Of a DNA stretch of 64,000 nucleotides, positions 26,043-38,149 are shown piece after piece. Position numbers and translations under genes: made by a program. The DNA comes from Cyrtodaria siliqua (Eukaryota > Mollusca > Bivalvia > Adapedonta > Hiatellidae): positions 62,001 to 126,000 of the forward strand of contig JAWPHD010003241.1 of the NCBI GenBank assembly GCA_037043455.1, read 5' to 3'. Numbering within the stretch: the stretch's first letter is position 1; each line of letters opens with the position of its first letter. The notes beneath the pieces were generated by a model. That model was not told where the DNA came from, did no database searches, and saw only the letters and a list, made by a program, of their open reading frames with translations.

Positions 26043-26519
26043 CGAGGGCTTGGCGCAAGACTGGTCTAACTCACTTTGTTTCACTAAATCACTTTTTTGC
26101 ATTTTTGATATATAAAAGATGAAATACATATTATGTAAAAAAAAAAAGATCATATTCAACTTATTATTGATTTTATTATTAAATAACAAATAAGTTTATC
26201 TCAAAACAACAAATTTCATAGAGGCAAAACAGGTCTAACTTGAGTTGGACTTGTTTTGCATTGAAATTATTGAACAAGATCTGAGATAGACTTATTTTGT
26301 ACCCAAACTAGCAAATTTATTAAACTTATTACCAATTCGCTTATTAGCTTTATTATAATTAATAGTAATGACATCATAATTTTATGATGTGATGACAAAA
26401 TTATGGCCCTGTCTCAATTTGAGTAACTTGATTTTGCACCTTTTTTAAAGTGTTTTTTTCATGTTTTTCAAAGGATAGAGACATTCAAACATTGGTATAA
26501 CACAAATAGAAACTTTTCA

Positions 26520-26960
26520 CGAAGTGTATTTTTGAAAATGTGGACACGGCTCTATAAGGCAGTGTGTCCACATTTTCAAAAATTATGTTTTTACTAAGAA
26601 AAGTGTATTTTTGAAAATGTGGACACGGCTCTATAAGGCGGTGTCTACATTAAAAGTTTTTCCTAAGAAAAGTGTATTTTTAAAAATGAGGACACGGCTC
26701 TATAAGGCAGTGTGTCCACATTTTCAAAAATTATGTTTTTACTAAGAAAAGTGTATTTTTGAAAATGTGGACAAGGCTATATAAGGCGGTGTCCACATTA
26801 AAAGTTTTTCCTAAGAAAAGTGTATTTTTGAAAATGAGGACACAGCATAAGGCGGTGTGTCCACATTTTCAAAAAATATGTTTTTCCTAAGAAAAGTGTA
26901 TTTTTGAAAATGTGGACACGGCTCTGTAAGGTAGTGTGACCACATTTTGAAGTTGTAATA
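26520..26960. repeat. Palindrome-bearing tandem repeat, alternating 79/69-bp units
   Basis: Six units start at agtgtattttt near 26523, 26602, 26671, 26750, 26819 and 26895, giving spacings of 79, 69, 79, 69 and 76 bp. The alternation points to a dimeric higher-order unit of about 148 bp. The longer units contain perfect 14-bp arms GAAAATGTGGACAC / GTGTCCACATTTTC. It lies inside the 26-30 kb transposon. Confidence 0.85.
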
Positions 26961-27169
26961 ATACATGGAAGGTTTATTCCGGGAAAAGGATTTTATTGGG
27001 GATAAATAATAAGAAAATGGGGCTTGGATTCTTTTAGGGGGTAAAATATCAAGTTTTTGGAAATATGGACACAGATCGTGTCTTGGATTACTTTTGAGTG
27101 GTAAATAATACATTTTTTGAAATGTGGACACAGATCATGTTGGTCAAATAAATCATTTGTATCTGTTTT

Positions 27170-27425
27170 CTAAATTAGGACACACCGTCAAGCCTGTCAA
27201 TGCTGCAAGTTTGAATGGGAATGTATTCGGAAAGGAAATACAATTAGAAGGAAATGAATGTGATTTGTTTTTGCATGAGGCAATATATCAGGAAGAGGTT
27301 CATGTGAAATTGCTACTTGTGTATACAGGTTTCTGCAAGTTCAATCGAATATGGGCAAGAAACATGTTATTCTCTATTCGGACAACTGTGGTGGACAAAT
27401 GAAGATTAAAACAAAATCGGCATCA
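27170..27425 (+). pseudogene. Transposase-like fragment
   Basis: The reading frame gives NECDLFLHEAIYQEE and, after a shift, KKHVILYSDNCGGQ (about 27358-27400). That pattern recalls the hydrophobic strand plus aspartate and GGQ of a DDE-type domain in uncharacterised proteins of transposon origin. It is short, frame-shifted and without the remaining catalytic residues. It sits inside the TIR element at 26043-30276, which fits a remnant of that element's transposase. Family assignment is weak. Confidence 0.4.
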
Positions 27426-27613
27426 GAAGATAATTGTAGTAGTGTAAACATACAGTACAGTGATTTGTTATCTGCAACATTAAATCTGGGTGTTCGCCAT
27501 AGAAATACAAGGGCTGTGAGATAATAAAACACAAATGCCTTCACAATACCATCAGTCCAACCACTGTATTGTGTTAAACAGCCCCCAAAATTGTCAGCTG
27601 CCAAATAGATAGA

Positions 27614-27714
27614 GGATCTTAAACGAGTACCCATTTCATATAAGATTTATGAAATGAGTTATGAATTAACGAGTTTCATCAATCTTATATGGAATGGGAA
27701 CGAGTTTAAGATCC
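27614..27714. repeat. 101-bp palindrome
   Basis: The left arm 'ggatcttaaacgagtaccca' through 'atgaaatg' pairs with the right arm 'gaatgggaacgagtttaaga'-type sequence ending in tcc at 27714. The arms are about 42 bp with a few mismatches and a central 'agttatgaattaacgag'. Confidence 0.75.
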
Positions 27715-28134
27715 TTTTTATGACATAACATTGCAATCAAATTAGTAAAAAGTAATTCAGATGGACATAGAACCGCCACGACGTCAGACACACTTTAGCG
27801 CCAAAACGTCATAAAATATGTGATGTCGTAAGGTCGCGTCTCACACATAACGTTGCGTATAAAAGAGTTTGTGTTTTACCTCTTTATAAAATAGCAGTTT
27901 ACGCCAACTTTTTAACAAACGAACAACAATGTTTTGTATAACTTGCATTATTTTTATCAGCCTGTCACAAATAGTAAGTTTATGACTCAAATCTGGGTGA
28001 ATTTGTAATAAATAAAATAGTTCAGTTAATAAACTTGCGTAGTGTTACAGGTTTAACTCAACCAATCAAAATTGTTCCAGGTTGTATTACACGTGTGTCA
28101 TACAATAGAATATTAAATGGGTGTTCAACACTGC

Positions 28135-29115
28135 TAATGGCCGTGTCACACTATAACGTTTTAGACAACGTATGCCGACGTATGACATTTTTATCAAACA
28201 CGCTGGCATACGTTGAAAATAAATTAAAAAATCAATTGGAAGCCTCCTTTTGACGTATACATAGCGGTTTGCTAACGAGTTGAACGAATATATAACCTAT
28301 GTTTGAAGTATGAGTAACTTATTCATAACTTGTCCCTAGCGTTTACATAACTTATACAACTTTTACATGCGTGTGACACCGTGTGCCCAGCGTACCTCTA
28401 GCGTTCATGACTTATGCGGAACTTATGCGCAACGTTAGTCTAACTTATGACTATCTTATGCATAGCGTGTTGGTGTGTATCCTCCATGTCTGTGATTATG
28501 GTTGTGGACATCTGCACCTCATACATCAGCAGGAATGATGAGTTGCTCATCGGTACACCATATATATAGCTGAACCCAAAACGCTGGCAAATACGCTTCC
28601 TGTAAGTTCTAAACATGTTCAGTAAGTTTTAAACACGTATTTAACACGTTGAGTAATTCTAGGATCGTCAGGCATACGTTCAATACGTCAATATACGTTG
28701 TGGAAAGGTCAGATATAAGTTAATGATAAGTTAACAGTACGTTGCTCATAGGTTAGAAAAAAGTTTCACAAACACTACGCAATCGCCTAACTGGTTGCCG
28801 ACGTATTTCGACGGATGCCAACTTATGTGTAACTTACTTGTAGCATATGTAAACGTGTGCATAACTAGCCTGTCACGTACCTCTAACTTATGCTTAACTT
28901 ATAAACAACACGTCGGCATACGCTACAAATTTTGTGCATGCATAACATTTTTGACCGACATCGGCGTACGACAACCTATGCCAGCCTATTTCGGCGTGCT
29001 CGTAACTTGTGTAAAACTTATCCCTTACTTATTCGACGTACATCAGCGTGTTTCCCAAATTTCTCGTACGTCGGCGTACGCTGATGCTATACGCCGTAGT
29101 GTGACAGGGCCATTA
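28135..29115. mobile_element. Nested non-autonomous TIR element, about 1 kb
   Basis: Ends TAATGGCCGTGTCACACTA and TAGTGTGACAGGGCCATTA are inverted copies with one mismatch. The interior is filled with short repeats of 'aacgtatgccgacgtatga' and 'aacttatgcataac' type, plausible subterminal binding sites. It lies inside the 26-30 kb transposon. The open frames here are repeat artefacts. Confidence 0.6.
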
Positions 29116-29659
29116 CAAGGGACGTTATTTGAAAAAAGGCATAAGTACATGCATGTAGAAGGAATGTAATCCCACAGGTTCATCATCCATTTTATTGTTC
29201 ATTAAGATACAAGTCGGAGTCGGAATCGTCTGATGAATCGTGTAAGAATGTACATGTATTTAACAATATCATGAAACAGCAATTTATAAATTTCACACTC
29301 GTAAGAGGGAGATTATAAGAAACTTCACCCTGATGGAATGATTATTGACTGAGGCAATATGTATGCCTACCAAATAAATATTTACTATCACTGATAGTAT
29401 GTTTGATATCACCTGATAGTTTGATATCACCTTATAATGCAGATAGTGAAATATTTTATTTCTATGGGGGTAGGAAATTAGACAGAACCTGGTACAAACA
29501 TGGGGATATTTAAAATTGAGTATACTGGTAGACACTGGGGATTTGGACATGATATTGCTCATATGGATGGGGATTATAAACTGTTTTTAATAATAGATCT
29601 GTCTAATTAACCGCAGGGTATGCCCAGTGCTCTCTGCTGGAGGGTGGGGAAACATTTAT

Positions 29660-29880
29660 ACTGAGGCCACACTTAAAACATTTAATGTTTGCTCTTTCCC
29701 GACCGACCCGAAAAAAAGGGCCCGACCCAAATATTTTTGGAACCATTTTTTTCTTTTTAGATTTCAATTAAAAAATGACATTTCTTTTGTTAATTTTTTT
29801 TTTTTAATTTTTTTTTTTAAAATAGAAAAATATATTTGCCAACCTCCCGACCCAAAATTATATTTTTAATAGTGGCCTGA
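29660..29880. mobile_element. Small MITE-like element
   Basis: Starts 'gaggccacacttaaaaca' and ends 'tttttaatagtggcctgagg', giving short imperfect inverted ends around a T-rich centre with two 'ccgaccc' blocks. Nested in the 26-30 kb transposon. Confidence 0.45.
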
Positions 29881-30369
29881 GGTACACTAAACAAAGGCAT
29901 TAAACAACCAAAACTATTTATATCATGAGTTGGACTGATTTTGCACACACATTTCAATGCAAAACAAGTCTATCTCAAGTAAGACAATGTTTTGCACTGA
30001 AATTACTCATGAAATTTCAGTGCAAAACAAGTCTATCTCAAGTTAGACCAGTTTTGCACTGAAAAGTTGAGCGCAAAATAAGTGTAACTCTCTAATTACC
30101 TATTTCCTATTAATATATATAATTTTTTAATTAACTAAGAGATTACTTGAGGGATTTATAATAAAAATTCTTATTTCGATGTTTGTCATCTAATTTTCCA
30201 CGAATATAATCAGTTTTTTGCTTCTCCTGAAAAGTTTGCAAAACGTGAGTTAGACCAGTCTTGCGCCAAGCCCTCGATATATGCCGCTATAATGGTCCGA
30301 TATCTCTTACCATCATCGGACCGATATGCCGATATTACGACCGAGTCCCGATATCTGTCCGAGATAGGC

Positions 30370-31020
30370 CTGCTTATTGGGATATGTTGCATCGTTAAGA
30401 CGATAGGGCCATGAGATATTTACGAAACTGTACCAGATTTTAATTTCAATGAAATATCGGACAAGGTCGAAAACCATCCATTTACACGGCGTTGTGGCTC
30501 TTGGTTTTCTGAAATAAACTATAATTTGACATCGTTAACACGATAGGGCCTTCATTTTTCATCGGATGATTTCCAAACTTTATCAAGATTGTTGATATCA
30601 ATGAAAGCTCGGATGAGTTTGCAAACCCGCGAGTTCGAACCTGTAGCACCAGAGTTATTACCCTTGATTTAGATAAAATTCTACATTTCCCTCGTTAACA
30701 CGATACGGCTTTCATTTTTCATCTGCTATTTTCCAAACTCTACCAGATTGTTGATATCAATAAAATCTCGGAGAAGATTGAAAACCATCCAGATTGGACA
30801 ATTTTTGGCTTTCGATTTTCTGAAATATGCTATAATTTGGCCTCGTTAACACGATAGGCCTTCATATTTTATCGGATCTTGTCCACACTTTACCAGATTA
30901 TAGATGTCAGCGAAAACTCGGAGGATTTTGAAAATCTGATCGGACCAGTAACACCATGGCCCTTGATTTAGAACTTTTTTCATCTGATCTTTACCATATT
31001 TTACCAGATTGTTACATTAT
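30370..31020. repeat. Tandem repeat, about 150-bp unit
   Basis: 'cgttaacacgatagggcctt' or close variants occur near 30394, 30535, 30693 and 30845, spaced 141-158 bp. Each is followed by 'tttccaaactttaccagatt' and 'gttgatatcaatgaaa' blocks. Diverged copies; non-coding. Confidence 0.75.
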
Positions 31021-32657
31021 AGGGAATGTAGCGATACAGACAAATGATCTCTATTATTAAGAGTTCTGAAAAACTTAGGAAAAGGTGAAACAATCATTAA
31101 ATTCGGATGATAAACAAAAATGATATGATTATTTGAATGTTATTGTAAAATGGGTATGGGAACCGCCATTTTTGGAACTATGACGTCATAGTTCCAAATT
31201 ACCATATATGGAATATTGATACATTATTATCATTTACGGCAAATCAAATCACATACCCGGTTAATAAATAGCGAAGCTAATGTTAATGCTTGATAAACAC
31301 CACAAGATTACCGTATGTCCCTTTAACATGTTGGTACATAAACACATGCTCGGCTTTGAATCTAGTGAACTCGGATTCGAGTCCCACCTGGCGCCACTGG
31401 GTTACTTTGATTTTTGCTGAGACAAGGCACCCTAGCCTCGTTTTAATGGGGATGTAAATCGGACAGTCTCGTGTATCGAAGTCAATCTTTCGAGCATCTT
31501 AGAGAACCATTTAACTCCATTCGCTAGTAAGAGTAGGGCACGGCTCCCGGATTCCTATGCATCCCTTTCCTCTATCTAGAGCGTCTCGGAATGAACTAAA
31601 AATGGTGTTGATAACCATTTAACAACAATTAAATTTTAAAAAAAATGTTCTGCTCCCTTCATGCCCGTCCTCTCTCCCACCACCAGGATGAAATTGATTA
31701 CTCTGCTTGACTTATATCATTGTTTTATTCTATGAATTTAAGGATTATAAGACTGCAAGCAATGTGAAAAAGACTACATGTACACCACTGACGAGAGTCA
31801 ATGATACACCTTATGTTCTCTCAATTGTTTATTTAAAAAATACAAATCTGGACTAAACTGTTCTTAGTATTATGTCTTCCGCCACAAGGTGGTATGTGAG
31901 ACATATTGCTTTTGGCCTTTCAGTCCGTCTGTCTGTCCGTCACAAATCTGCTCTAATTGTTGGATTTTGACGAAACAATGTACGAAGCATCAGTATGATG
32001 TCTAGTTATGCACATCTGATTTTGAGGTCAGTAGGTCATCGTAACCAGATTTTGAAAAACCTTGTCAAATCTTGTTAGCGCTACTTCTAAATAGCTTTTT
32101 GGATTTTGAAATGTATACGAAGAATCACCATCATGTCTTGTTGTGCATATCGACTTTTAAAGGTCAAGGTCACCGCAACCAGATAATGCAGCACACATTG
32201 CGAATAGCAGTCCTCTGTTCAAATAAAAAAGATAGTAGTAAGCGGCTTCCTATTTCTATTTATTCTATAAAAATACAATTAAACCGTTTACTCAACATAA
32301 TGTACCTGTGCGCAGCTTCCTCAACATAATGTACCTGTGCGCAGCTTCCTCAACATAATGTACCTGTGCGCAGCTTCGAATATAGCGATATTTGTTTGGA
32401 TTGCGATCGAAGGATCTCTGTATGATAGTCTATATAATGAGATTTTACAAAGTGGTGTTAATGTATCTAACATTTCGGTACGAATGCTTTTTAAAGAGGG
32501 CAGTTAAAAATGAAGCTTTTAATGTTTTCCATCAGTCTTTTGACGTAATATTAGAATTTTTGAGCTTGTTAGAGAGAGCGACGGAATAAAGTTGTTTTGC
32601 TTCACGTATTTTAAGAACAACATGATTTCGTATTTTCTTAAACTAATTCTAATTATC
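31021..32657. other. Intergenic; small repeats only
   Basis: A GGATTCGAGTCCC B-box-like sequence at about 31374-31386 is probably a SINE remnant. A gtccgtctgtctgtccgtc tract lies at about 31923-31941. Three perfect tandem copies of a 29-bp unit ('ctcaacataatgtacctgtg' then 'cgcagcttc') span 32291-32377. No gene recognised. Confidence 0.55.
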
Positions 32658-32929
32658 GTCTATCCGAGTGAAGTCAGAGACGATTTCTGTGCTTGGGCGT
32701 GTACACACATGACACAATTATAATGTTTATTTAACATATGTGTTACATAGAAAAAGTGTGTATACATAATATACGCATGCAAACATTTATAAACTGTTAT
32801 ATTAAGAGATTGTTTACTTAACACGGAAACAATTATACATGGTTATATAACAACCATAATATACTGTCCATAAGTATACCGGGTAATCAACTGTCTTTAG
32901 TGATACAAACGATCACAAACACATTGTAC
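32658..32929. repeat. Direct repeat, left copy
   Basis: About 272 bp, from 'gtctatccgagtgaagtcag' to 'cgatcacaaacacattgtac', repeated on the same strand at 37025-37300 with scattered differences. The LINE segment between them begins and ends exactly at the repeat edges. Confidence 0.9.
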
Positions 32930-35900
32930 GCAGATTGCCGCTGCACATAATTATGACGCTTCAATTATTATATATCAGCGGCAATATGGTCAGCAGAATA
33001 TCTTACCTTGAACGTAAAAATAGTTGATCACATGGAACGTAGCAATTGATACGCGTCGGAACAGTTATCAAAGGAAGACTGGATTAACACAGGTGGCACC
33101 AATTAAGTACTAACACACTTGCAAGTTCAGCTCTGAAAACATCGTATAATTCATTTATGTTAGCAATTTATATACAGCAGATCTCTGTTAAAGTAAAGAT
33201 TTACACACATCTGGAGACACTCCAGATTTTGTTTCGGTATCAACCCAACGTGTAAACTGCATATTCCTCGGAATATATACTATATGACACATTCGTGTCT
33301 TAGTTTGCTAACATATTTTTTATAACATATTTACTCACATTTGGAGATACTCCAAATTTTGTATTGGTATCAACCCGACGAGTAAATTATAAATACTGTA
33401 TTCCTCGGAATACATGCTATCTACATGATCTAGAAGACACATTTAAGACGGTATCAACCCACTCGTGTCTAAACATCTTGCTGCATTTTCATTGAAAGAC
33501 AATATTTTCGGTATCAACCCGACATGTCTTACGGTATACATGTAACTGTACTTTGAAATATCATTTTCAGTAAGTACTGCGCATATATAAAGTATTCAAT
33601 CGGTGCTAAAATTTAATTAGGATAGATTAAATAAACTATATATACTTATTTGGTTGATCACAGCGTACAGTCATGAAGTAAAACGTCATTACATTAGTAA
33701 ATGAGAAAACGTATATATTAAATAGAAATCGTTTAGGATTTGCTTTAAACATATTTTATTTATCATTATTATTACCACATGGAATCTGTACACATTAGCA
33801 GCAAAAGGATTAGAACGAAAGTAAAATACTGATGGTGTTCTTCTCCTAAGTATGGAATTAATTGTAAACAGTTGATGGCATAATAAACAGAAGTTAGTCG
33901 ATACGTTTACAATATACAAGCTGGAACTATGAAAAAAGCAAAAGCTACGTTCACTAACTAATACTAGCATAATTCTTAGCAAACATGATAAGATGAAGTA
34001 GCACTTAAATATAATAGCAAATGAAATAAACAGAACAAACAAAAGGAACAAAATTAATAAAACAGAACTTGATAATTCATCATTCAAATAGGCAAAGTGA
34101 ATGAAATTATAAATCTTAAGTGAAGAATATAAATGTAAATGGGGCGTTTGGGGACGACACAAGGGAGTAGTGGGTAGGGGTTTACCATTTAAAGAATTCA
34201 ATAAAGGAAGGAACCGAGTTACGAATGTTTGCATCGTATGCTACATTTTGATCTCCAAAGAGCAGTGTTTTCAATGTAATATTTGGTAAACGTGGTAATG
34301 AATTCATGAGAACGTTTCTTGTATCGCTGTACTTATTGCAATGTAAGAAGTAGTGTTTTCAGCGTTTTCTACACGACCACAGAAACAAAAAGCTGAATCA
34401 AGTTTTTGAAAAACAGATCATTATTAAGGGAGCTGCAGTCAGTACGTAGTCTTCAATATCTGAAGGATTCTTTTTCCGAACTGGTAGTGTTTTGGAATGT
34501 TATTATTTTGACTGTTCAGTGAATGTTTGAATGAGCAAACTGTTTCGGTTTGTCGTGAGTCTTCACTTAGCTCATTCCATTCACGAATGACGGAGGGGAG
34601 AAAAGAGTTATAATAGTAGTTTGTTCGAGCATTGATAGTTTGGATATCTATGGAGTTACGTAAGTTATACCTGGAAGAATAGTATTACTGAAGGTGGAAC
34701 AAGTTCAGAGAGGAAATTTGGAGTTAGGTGGTTTATTATTTTATAAAACATAACTGGTTTGTGCTTACGACGCCTGTCTCCAAGAGTGTCCCAACCAGTT
34801 TCTTTGTAGAGGTTTTCAATGGAAATAAGTTTCGTTGCTCCGGTTACTATACGAGCAGCCTCATTTTGTATTTCGTCTAACTCATGTTTTTCATATTGTG
34901 TGCAGTTATCGAACAGTACATCACCGTATTCTAAAATAGGTCTGATAAAGGAAGTATAAATATTTTCTAATGGCACTCTATCAAGCGTGTACTTTAGTTT
35001 TCTCATAATGATACTTCTCAGCCATGCTTTTGATTGAATGTATTCAATGTGTTTGTGCCAGGATAAATCATTTGACAGGAAAATGCCGAGGTGCTTGTGG
35101 TCCTCAACTTCAGTTATCACTTTGTTATACATGAATACCGGAGGGTGGTTAATAAAATTGACTTTTCGTGAAAAGCGAAGAGATTCGGTTTTGATTGGGT
35201 TACATTTAACAAACCATCTATCTTCCCATGCCGAAATGTTCAATAGGTCGGAATTAAGTGTATTTGCAGCAGCAATTGGATTATCAACTACAATGAATAG
35301 ACCTGTATCATCTGCAAAAAAGCGAATATTTGAATTGATGTCTATAACAATATCATTTATGTAAAGAAGGAATAAAAGTGGTTCTAGGATAGAGCCTTTG
35401 GGGGACACCGGCTTTAATTTTATTCCAGTCAGATTGAACACCTGATAGAACAACGCGTTGTTTTCTATCACTATGATAATTCTCAAACCATTTTAAAAGC
35501 TTTCCAGTGATACCAGCGGCCTTTAGTTTAACTAAGAGTCCCTTGTGCCAAACGCATCAAAGGTTCTGCTAATGTCACAGAAAATAGCCCGAATTTCCTT
35601 TCCAGAATCCAGGAATTGGCAGAAAAGAGTATACAGGTATGCAAGTTGGTTAATTGTAGAGTCACCTGGAACAAATCCAGACTGCAGTGCAGTTAAAATG
35701 TTATTTGTTTGAAAGAAAAAGAAAAACGTGTTTAAAGATGTTTTCTCCAAAGCCTTTTCAATAGTACAAAGGAGTGCAATAGGTCTGTAGTTAGAAACAA
35801 CAGATCGGTCGCCAGATATGAAAATTGAACAGACGTGGGCTTCTTTCCAAGATGATGGAACACAACTTTCGTAAAGAGATTGATTATAGTGGTTCAGCGA

Positions 35901-37024
35901 GTTCAGTATCTAGTTCTCTAAGAATACGGTTATTAATTGAATAAGGACCTACAGCTTTACCTAAAGGTAGGGTCTCTAAGATTTGCTTGACTTCGAGTGG
36001 ATACAGTTCACTGGAACTAAGTGTTGACTCATTTACAGCGGGTAAGACGGGAATTTGAACATTATCATCATTTATAAGAGTTTGATTTCGAAAGAAGTCG
36101 TTTAATAGGTTTGCTTTGTCAACGTCATCTGTAACAATAGAATCGTTATGATACAATGGGGGTACGGCTTCTTTGCGGTTTGACGATATAATATATTTTA
36201 ACGTTGATCACCAGTTTTTTGAAGAATGATTTTCAGTTTTGAGTTTTTCTGACAATATTTGGAAGTGGTTGGCTTTGTTTTTCCGAATTAAGTCAATTGT
36301 TTCGTTTCCAGCTCTGTGGAAATTTAGCCCACAGAGCTGGTGTATTTATACATTTGGCTTTACGATAGGCTCGATTTGGTTTTCTATTCAAACATTTTAT
36401 AGATGAAGTGATCCATGGCAGGTTGTTAGGTTTGATCCGAACCAGATTGTTTGGGATGCATTGTGTTGATAGTTTAATTATATGTTCGGTTATCCTGTTT
36501 GCATGTACATTAATGGTGTTATCGTAGAACATAGGCCAGTCAGTAGTTGGTGCCAGATGTCTCAAAGTATCATAATCTCCCTTATCATAACTCCAAATAT
36601 AATGCCTAGTGAAGGATTTAATCATTTGCTTTTTGAATTTAAGAATTATACCAAATATTGGGCAGTGATATAGAATATCTTGTTGTAAAAAGGGGTGCCC
36701 TACACCGCTTAGCAAGACACTGTCCTTATTATTAACCAAGATAATGTCAATTTTTAAAATGAATTTTCTGTAAAATGAGTTGGTTCGTTTATGCAATGAT
36801 ATAGTGAGAATTGCTCACAAACAGAAGCTAGTTTTCGACAGGAGTTAGCATGGTTCGTATTAAAGTTTAAATCACCAGTAATAATTATGTCGTTGATGTT
36901 TGTATCCAATGCAAGGTGGATTGAATTTTCGATAATGGAATTGTGAACATCCGAAAAGAAAGAATTTCATGTTGCAACTGAAGAAGGTCACTAGACCGAA
37001 AGCGCTATTGCAGTTCGGATTACT
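32930..37024 (-). mobile_element. CR1/Jockey-like LINE, 5'-truncated relic
   Basis: In minus-strand order: endonuclease tail (NDIIITGDLNFNTNHANSCR, about 36835-36895); linker (SGVGHPFLQQDILYHCPIFG, 36293-36796); LPLGKAVGPYSINNRILREL (35884-36156); the region before the palm (SGFVPGDSTINQLAYLY, 35532-35750); and palm to thumb (34665-35486) with SPKGSILEPLLFLLYINDI, the catalytic FFADDTGLF and IQNEAARIVTGATKLISIEN. A C-terminal Cys/His knuckle reading CFCGRVENAEHYFLHC follows at about 34330-34380. Several stops and frameshifts make it inactive. The 5' end stops inside the endonuclease exactly where the right direct repeat begins. From about 34150 to 32930 is non-coding 3' sequence with the hairpin array; the 181-codon open frame at 33689-34234 there shows no recognisable domain. 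Confidence 0.8.
33199..33531. other. Array of four hairpins with an invariant 11-nt segment
   Basis: GGTATCAACCC occurs at 33236, 33366, 33450 and 33510. Each copy is followed 3-4 nt later by the right arm of a stem whose left arm lies upstream: TTTACAC/GTGTAAA, TTTACTC/GAGTAAA, AGACAC/GTGTCT and AAGACA/TGTCTT. The first two also enclose an inner hairpin, ATCTGGAG/CTCCAGAT and ATTTGGAG/CTCCAAAT. Stem differences between copies are compensated on both arms. ATTCCTCGGAAT-type mini-palindromes separate the modules. The array lies in the apparent 3' untranslated region of the minus-strand LINE. Confidence 0.8.
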
Positions 37025-37300
37025 GTCTATCCGAGTGAAGTCAGAGACGATTTCTGTGCTTGGGCTATTTACACACATGAGACAATTATAATGTTTTTAT
37101 AAAGTATAAAGTGTTACATAGAAAAAGTTGGTATACATAATATACGCATGCAAACATTTATAAACTGTTAAATTAAGAGACGGTTTACTTAACACGGAAA
37201 CAATTACACATGGTTATATAACACCCACAATATACTGTCCATAAGTATACAGGGTAATCAACTGTGTTTAGTGATACAAACGATCACAAACACATTGTAC
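37025..37300. repeat. Direct repeat, right copy
   Basis: About 276 bp, a same-orientation copy of 32658-32929. It abuts the 5'-truncated end of the LINE. Divergence between the copies looks like several percent by eye. Confidence 0.9.
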
Positions 37301-37426
37301 TACCTTTGTGTACAATATGCATAAGAACAGTAACAACCGCAAATCACTGAGGCAAGAAAATCCCCGTGCGTAGTGTGCTAACTTGGCTGGTGGCTACCAC
37401 GAGGCAATCTGGAATCTCTTCTTTGG

Positions 37427-37830
37427 TCAGACACTCGTACCACCCCGCTGTGCAAAAATTAATTTCAGAGTTTTCCATTTCGTGTATGCTCTTTTCCTGG
37501 CTCTATATAGGCAGTTGATGTCATTATTTATCCACGGTGGTTCGTAAGGTTTAATTAGTAAATTTTTATTGAGAATACACTGTTCACTAAAAGAAATTAC
37601 TTTCTCTAATACACTTTTTGCACAAATATTTACATCCGCATTGGCTAAATCATTCCACTCGAATATGCGTACTTTAATACGAAGTATATCATAATCTCTT
37701 TGCTTCCATATTCGCCATGTATATGATCTAAATTTTGGTTTCCTAAATTTAAAAAGGGCATAAACGTGCAAATGCAACCTACTATCCTGGTTTAAAAATG
37801 TCTCGCCTACACCACTCGTGATTAAGTTAG
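37427..37830 (-). mobile_element. LINE fragment, downstream half of a split copy
   Basis: Minus-strand linker region (TNLITSGVGETFLNQD, then YEPPWINNDINCLYRARKRA) of the same LINE superfamily as 32930-37024. It breaks off at 37830, where an 8.2-kb TIR element starts, and resumes in the correct protein order at 46036. The low-coordinate end near 37430 stops abruptly before the reverse transcriptase. Confidence 0.75.
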
Positions 37831-38149
37831 TACAGCTATAGAACCGTTTTATTACCGAGCACAAACTAGTTTGAAACGATAGCAAAACGAACTCAAAACG
37901 CGGCACAAAACAAACGCGTTTAACTGGGTTTCTGCAGATCAACCAATGAAAATTGAAGAAAAACGTTTCCAACGTTTTTTTCGACTGAAAACGGGTTTGT
38001 CTCATTTGGATTTTTTGCGTTTGTAAGTTTAGCCAATCTGGTTGCTGATATTTAGTTTGACCAATCAGAACTCGAAACGCCTAAACTGTAAACGGTGACT
38101 GAGCAAACGGTAAAAAACGGGTTTCTGCGTTTTTCCGTTTGACCAATGA

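Larger units (their letters stand above)
26043..30276. mobile_element. 4.2-kb TIR DNA transposon with ATAT flanks
   Basis: The left end starts CGAGGGCTTGGCGCAAGACT and its reverse complement closes the right end at 30276. Pairing continues for about 30 bp, through 'ggtctaactcac'. ATAT lies on both sides (26039-26042 and 30277-30280), consistent with a 4-bp target duplication. Both subterminal regions (26200-26300 and 29935-30090) carry repeated 'aagtctatctcaagt' and 'ttttgca' blocks, a typical arrangement for transposase-binding sites. Inside are a transposase-like fragment (27170-27425), a palindromic array, a palindrome and two smaller nested elements. The superfamily is not identified. Confidence 0.7.

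Noticed and set aside
28795..29169. 124-codon open frame
   Set aside because: It lies in the internal repeats of the nested TIR element; residues follow the DNA repeat and no domain is visible.
33689..34234. 181-codon minus-strand open frame
   Set aside because: It begins just 3' of the LINE coding end, has no recognisable domain and low-complexity composition; read as LINE 3' non-coding sequence.
32658..37300. LTR retrotransposon
   Set aside because: The direct repeats do not start TG or end CA, no primer-binding site or polypurine tract is evident, and the interior encodes a LINE, not gag-pol.
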